A program made the position numbers and the translations under genes. From NCBI GenBank assembly GCA_006226595.1, contig SBGP01000099.1, forward strand, positions 31,572-95,571: 64,000 nt of DNA, in the 5' to 3' direction. Shown piece after piece: positions 60,994 through 64,000 of the stretch. The notes beneath the pieces were generated by a model. The model searched no databases. It worked only from the letters and a program-made list of their open reading frames with translations, and had not been told where the DNA came from. This DNA comes from Deltaproteobacteria bacterium (GTDB taxonomy: Bacteria > Myxococcota_A > UBA796 > GCA-2862545). How positions within the stretch are numbered: the stretch's first letter is position 1; the number at the start of each line of letters is the position of its first letter.

Positions 60994-62852
60994 ACGTCCG
61001 GGATCTCGAGCGCGGTGACCACTGTGAGCCACGCATCCGCCCACGCCTCCGGCGTCGTCGCCGCCAGCATCCGCCGTGCGGCGACCGTCAGTCCCACGGC
61101 ATCGAGGCCCTTGGCGGCGCGCTCGCTCGGACGGATCTGATCGAGACCGCGGTGTGCTGCCTCGGCGAGCGCCGCCCGTGCCTCGCGAAGCGCCTGGTGG
61201 ACCGGGTCGTCACCGAGGGGAGTGCGATGGACGGCTGCCTCCACGGTGCCACCCGCGGCGAACGCGGGGAGGGTCAAGCCGCCCTGCGAGGCAATCGCGG
61301 TCGGGGAGATCACGAGCTGGGCGCCGTGGAGGTGCACACGTCCGGCCACGTGGTGGGCGCCGTCCCGCAGTGCGGCCTCCACCGCCGCGCATCCGCCAGG
61401 GGAGAGGGGGTCGTGCTCGAGCTCGAGTACCGCGTCACTGCCGTCTGGCAGGCGCAGGTGAGCGAGCAGCTGCTGCTCGCCGGGCTGCCAGCTCACACCC
61501 AGGACTTCGTCGATGGCCACGACTCGCAGGTCCTCGGCGAGCAGCCGTGGGCGAAGGGTTCGCGGTGGGCGGTGCGTGAGAACCTCCCGGACCTCGGCGG
61601 TGCTGCGAATGGTCAGCGGCAGGTCCTTCCAGCCGTGCCCACCGCCGGTCTTGAGGTCGTGCTTGCGGCCCCCGCGCTGACTGGCGAGCCGCATCAGGCG
61701 ATTGGCCCGCCGGAAGGCTCCCTGGGTGGTGAGCACGCCGCTGGCGAGGTCGGCTAGCCGCATGCGGGTGTCGCCGACCCGCCGGGTGGCGAGCTTCTCG
61801 GGCGCCTCACGCGGGATCCGACGGCGGTAGACCAGCACGGCGCCTCCGTTGAGGTCGAGCAGGTACACGTCGACCTCCACCTCCTCGTCCGCGGGGCGAA
61901 GGCGGGCACCGAGTCCCATCAGCGTCAGGTGGTCGAGTGCTGTCTCGGGGGCCACGCCGCGACCGAGAAACCACCCGGGGGAGGGCGGGGCGTTGGCTCG
62001 GGCTGCGCGAACGCGCGCGATCAGCTCGCCCAGCACCCACGCCACCCGCTCGGGTGCATAGCGCTGGCTCCGCGCACGCCAGCACTCGAGCAGCTCTTCG
62101 AGGTCTTCCAGGCCGTCCGCGACCCAGGTCCATCCGGCGGAGCGCGCGGCCTCTCGGGCTCGTGAGAGGTCGGCGGCCGCCGTTCGCGGCAGGTCGGCGA
62201 TGCCGTGGGACAGGCTCGTGTGCACGATGTGCAGCACTGCCTCGGCGGCGTCGAGTGCGATGCCCTCGGACTCGCCGAGCACGAGCTGCACGCTGGGTTC
62301 CGGCCCCTCGCCCGCCTCCCGAAACGCCCACACCGCGAGCACGATCATCACGTTGCGTTCGGCGCCGAGGGCGTCGCAGTGGGCCATGGCGAGGGCGTCA
62401 CGCACCGGGAAGCGCACGGTGCCGTTTGCCAGGTGCACGCGGGGCTGCTCTCCGCGAACGACCTCCGCCTCGACGCCCTTGGACAGTCGGGCCCTCGCGG
62501 TGCGCAGGGCGTTGGCGCCGACGAGAGCCTCGAGCTCCTCGTCCGTGAACGCACCGGGGTCCCAGGGCCCACGCTCGGGTGTCGCCTCGCCCTGGTAGGC
62601 GAGGGCCGTGGCGACGCGGTGTCGACAGGCCTTCGCGGCGCCGCAGCTGCACGCGCTGTCCGCGAGGGCCACGTCCGCGGGCCAGGTGGTGACCACCCCA
62701 TCCGGAAAGGTCGCGGTGACCGTGCCCTCCCCATCCTCGTCGATGGACGGTCCTTCTCCCTTGTCGAGCATCTTCGCGGCGCGCTTCGCGAGCCCACGGT
62801 TGGTGAGCAGTGCCAGCGCTTCCACGTCGAGTGCGGCCAGGTCGCTCCTCAT
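60981..62852 (-). CDS. SWIM zinc-finger protein, YehQ-like (623 aa)
   Basis: A SWIM motif C-x-C-x5-C-x-H (C68, C70, C76, H78 in ACSCGAAKACRHRVATALAY) lies near the N-terminus, preceded by a strand pattern usual for SWIM domains (TVTATFPDGVVTTWPADV). The remaining 540 residues have a helical region (170-330) and a long beta-rich C-terminal part with OB-like segments (EQQLLAHLRLPDGSDAVLEL, VAGRVHLHGAQLVISPTAIA). Such proteins accompany MoxR AAA+ and vWA genes; E. coli YehQ is the best-known example. Cellular role unknown. ATG 62852 overlaps the VWA stop (ATGA), giving translational coupling. Confidence 0.85.
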   Translation of the reverse strand: MRSDLAALDVEALALLTNRGLAKRAAKMLDKGEGPSIDEDGEGTVTATFPDGVVTTWPADVALADSACSCGAAKACRHRVATALAYQGEATPERGPWDPGAFTDEELEALVGANALRTARARLSKGVEAEVVRGEQPRVHLANGTVRFPVRDALAMAHCDALGAERNVMIVLAVWAFREAGEGPEPSVQLVLGESEGIALDAAEAVLHIVHTSLSHGIADLPRTAAADLSRAREAARSAGWTWVADGLEDLEELLECWRARSQRYAPERVAWVLGELIARVRAARANAPPSPGWFLGRGVAPETALDHLTLMGLGARLRPADEEVEVDVYLLDLNGGAVLVYRRRIPREAPEKLATRRVGDTRMRLADLASGVLTTQGAFRRANRLMRLASQRGGRKHDLKTGGGHGWKDLPLTIRSTAEVREVLTHRPPRTLRPRLLAEDLRVVAIDEVLGVSWQPGEQQLLAHLRLPDGSDAVLELEHDPLSPGGCAAVEAALRDGAHHVAGRVHLHGAQLVISPTAIASQGGLTLPAFAAGGTVEAAVHRTPLGDDPVHQALREARAALAEAAHRGLDQIRPSERAAKGLDAVGLTVAARRMLAATTPEAWADAWLTVVTALEIPDVLTP

Positions 62853-63982
62853 CCGCGCAGTACCCCGGCCAGCCACCCGGCCAGCTGGTCGGGCGTCATC
62901 GCACCGACCTCGGCCCCCTCGTCGACCAGCCGCTGGGCCATGGTGCGGTCGTAGGTCGGGTTGGCCTCGCGATCGAGCGCGGCCAGGCCGAGAACGCGCG
63001 TGCCCTGCTGACACAGCGATGCGGTGGTTCTGACGAGCACGCCAGGCGACCCACCCTCGAAGAAGTCGCTGATCAGCACGACCACGGCGCGCCTGGGGTT
63101 GGTGACCAGACTCCGCGCGTACTGCATCGCTTTGCCGATGTCCGTGCCGCCGCCGAGCTGCACCTTCATCAGCAGCTCTACCGGGTCGTCGACGTCGCGT
63201 GTGAGGTCGACCACCGCGGTGTCGAAGGCGATGAGGTGGGTGTCCACGGACGGCAGCTGCCAGAAGCACGCGGCGGTCACCGCGGCGTGGATGGTGCTGT
63301 CGAGCATGGACCCGGACTGGTCGACGACGAGGATGAACTGCCACCGCAGGTGCTTCGGCTGGGTGCGCGAGAAGAACACGGGCTTGCGGAAGATCACCCG
63401 CCCGGTCTGCGGGTCGAGGTAGCGCATGTTCTCGCGCAGGGTCCGCCGCGCATCGAAGTTCGCGGCCACCTTGAGCGGCGAGCGGCTGCGGCGGTCCGGC
63501 ACGCCGGAGAGCGCGCGCTTGATCTCGGTCTGCAGCTCCTCCATCAGCCGGCGCACGACCTCGCGGACCAGCATGCGTGCGAGCTCGAGCACGCGGGGCT
63601 CCATCAGGTGCTTGGTCTGAAGCACCGCCTTGAGCAGCGTCGTGTTCGGCTCGACCCGCTTGAGCACCTCCTCGGAGGTGACGACCTCGGTGAGCTGGTA
63701 GCGCTCGACGGCATCCTTCTCGAGGCGCTCGATGGCCGACTTCGGGAACAGCTCGTGGATCTCGTTGATCCAGGTCGGTGCGGTGAGGTTCGAGGGGTCG
63801 AGGCTGCCTTCGCGGTCGGGTCCACCGCTGCCGCGGGCCGCCCCCTCGCCCTCGCGTCCGTACAACCACTCCAGCGCGGCGTCGCGGGCCAGCCACTCGC
63901 TGTCCAGGCCCTGGCCACCGAGGCCATCCTCGGCCGCCTCTCCGAGGATCAGGCGCCACCGTCCGGCGTCGTCGAGGCTCAT
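62849..63982 (-). CDS. von Willebrand factor A domain protein, YehP-like (377 aa)
   Basis: The VWA domain (about 215-377) has an intact metal-ion-dependent adhesion site: D-x-S-x-S in VVDQSGSMLDS (D221, S223, S225), the Thr in LGGGTDIGKAMQYA and the Asp in VVLISDFFEGG. The N-terminal 200 residues are helical (INEIHELFPKSAIERLEKD, RMLVREVVRRLMEELQTEI). vWA proteins of this type work with a MoxR AAA+ ATPase that remodels a substrate or inserts a metal; the ATPase is probably just outside the right edge. ATG 63982; overlaps the SWIM gene start. Confidence 0.9.
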   Translation of the reverse strand: MSLDDAGRWRLILGEAAEDGLGGQGLDSEWLARDAALEWLYGREGEGAARGSGGPDREGSLDPSNLTAPTWINEIHELFPKSAIERLEKDAVERYQLTEVVTSEEVLKRVEPNTTLLKAVLQTKHLMEPRVLELARMLVREVVRRLMEELQTEIKRALSGVPDRRSRSPLKVAANFDARRTLRENMRYLDPQTGRVIFRKPVFFSRTQPKHLRWQFILVVDQSGSMLDSTIHAAVTAACFWQLPSVDTHLIAFDTAVVDLTRDVDDPVELLMKVQLGGGTDIGKAMQYARSLVTNPRRAVVVLISDFFEGGSPGVLVRTTASLCQQGTRVLGLAALDREANPTYDRTMAQRLVDEGAEVGAMTPDQLAGWLAGVLRG

Positions 63983-64000
63983 GCCTGCTCTCCGGAGAGC
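63979..64000 (-). CDS. Probable 3' end of the next operon gene (partial)
   Basis: The last 22 bases, read leftward, give L-S-G-E-Q-A and a TGA inside the ATGA that also starts the VWA gene, the same overlap used between the VWA and SWIM genes. The operon very probably continues to the right, perhaps with the MoxR-type ATPase expected in this set. Too short to identify. Confidence 0.3.

Noticed and set aside
58536..64000. DUF4132/SWIM/VWA set considered as an anti-phage defence island
   Set aside because: No nuclease, toxin, protease, TIR, CARF or other effector is visible, and E. coli yeh relatives are not established as defence. Left open, not claimed.

Overview
ORGANISM. High-GC bacterial chromosome DNA, densely packed with genes, with no tRNA or rRNA genes seen and no IS element, phage gene or CRISPR array. 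Several traits point to Myxococcota (former Deltaproteobacteria): two giant secreted proteins built from MopE-type Cys/Asp repeats and thrombospondin-3-like Asp repeats, each ending in a Cys-Gly-Cys / hydrophobic / poly-Arg tail of the MYXO-CTERM kind; a CdnL/CarD-type regulator; about ten short lipoproteins with L-x-(A/G)-C lipoboxes; and LexA-box-like promoters ending in GTTC. The genus cannot be named from the sequence. LAYOUT. 1-873: minus-strand RDD membrane protein and the start of a SpoIIM-like protein. 1026-13187: two giant repeat-rich cell-surface proteins in tandem, closed by a terminator. 13292-15477: SOS-type promoter with imuA and imuB. 15581-22370: mixed housekeeping (cysS, cdnL, cyclophilin) and lipoprotein/membrane genes. 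22496-25648: a second SOS-type promoter with dnaE2 (imuC). 25799-28407: a tiny lipoprotein; a 750-bp region without protein genes that holds TCCACAGGG repeats, RNA-like hairpins and a strong orphan terminator; an exported protein; and a 146-aa protein at 27967-28407 whose promoter carries GTTCAG elements over the -10 and whose C-terminus is a textbook beta-clamp motif (QLSLF). 28469-34835: BtpA-like protein, NhaD-type antiporter, three lipoproteins and a TPR-like membrane-anchored protein. 34913-37872: a small exported protein, then tetR-etfB-etfA. 38142-40995: folK cluster with a pilin-like protein, then a sigma-factor-like/anti-sigma-like pair. 41001-46758: a TerB-like/FHA/ABC transporter fusion, an exported protein, a lipoprotein and a cNMP-binding/methyltransferase fusion. 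46890-51040: a three-gene overlapping cluster and a TRAP permease pair without a binding protein. 51092-58445: YdaT-like and PNPOx-like stress proteins, iscS-like cysteine desulfurase, enoyl-reductase-like SDR, parvulin lipoprotein, 3-methyladenine glycosylase, thioesterase. 58448-64000: DUF4132 gene, SWIM zinc-finger gene and VWA gene, resembling the E. coli yehI/yehQ/yehP set, with four copies of a CTTAC-n3-GTAAG palindrome. HOW THE GENES FIT TOGETHER. The clearest functional theme is an SOS-inducible mutagenic translesion module (imuA, imuB, dnaE2) split between two loci in one region. I suggest the 146-aa protein, with its UmuD/LexA-like core lacking a catalytic Ser/Lys and its clamp-binding tail, is an undescribed third component. 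This is inference from promoter layout and motifs. The second system worth testing is the DUF4132/SWIM/VWA set and its repeated palindrome.
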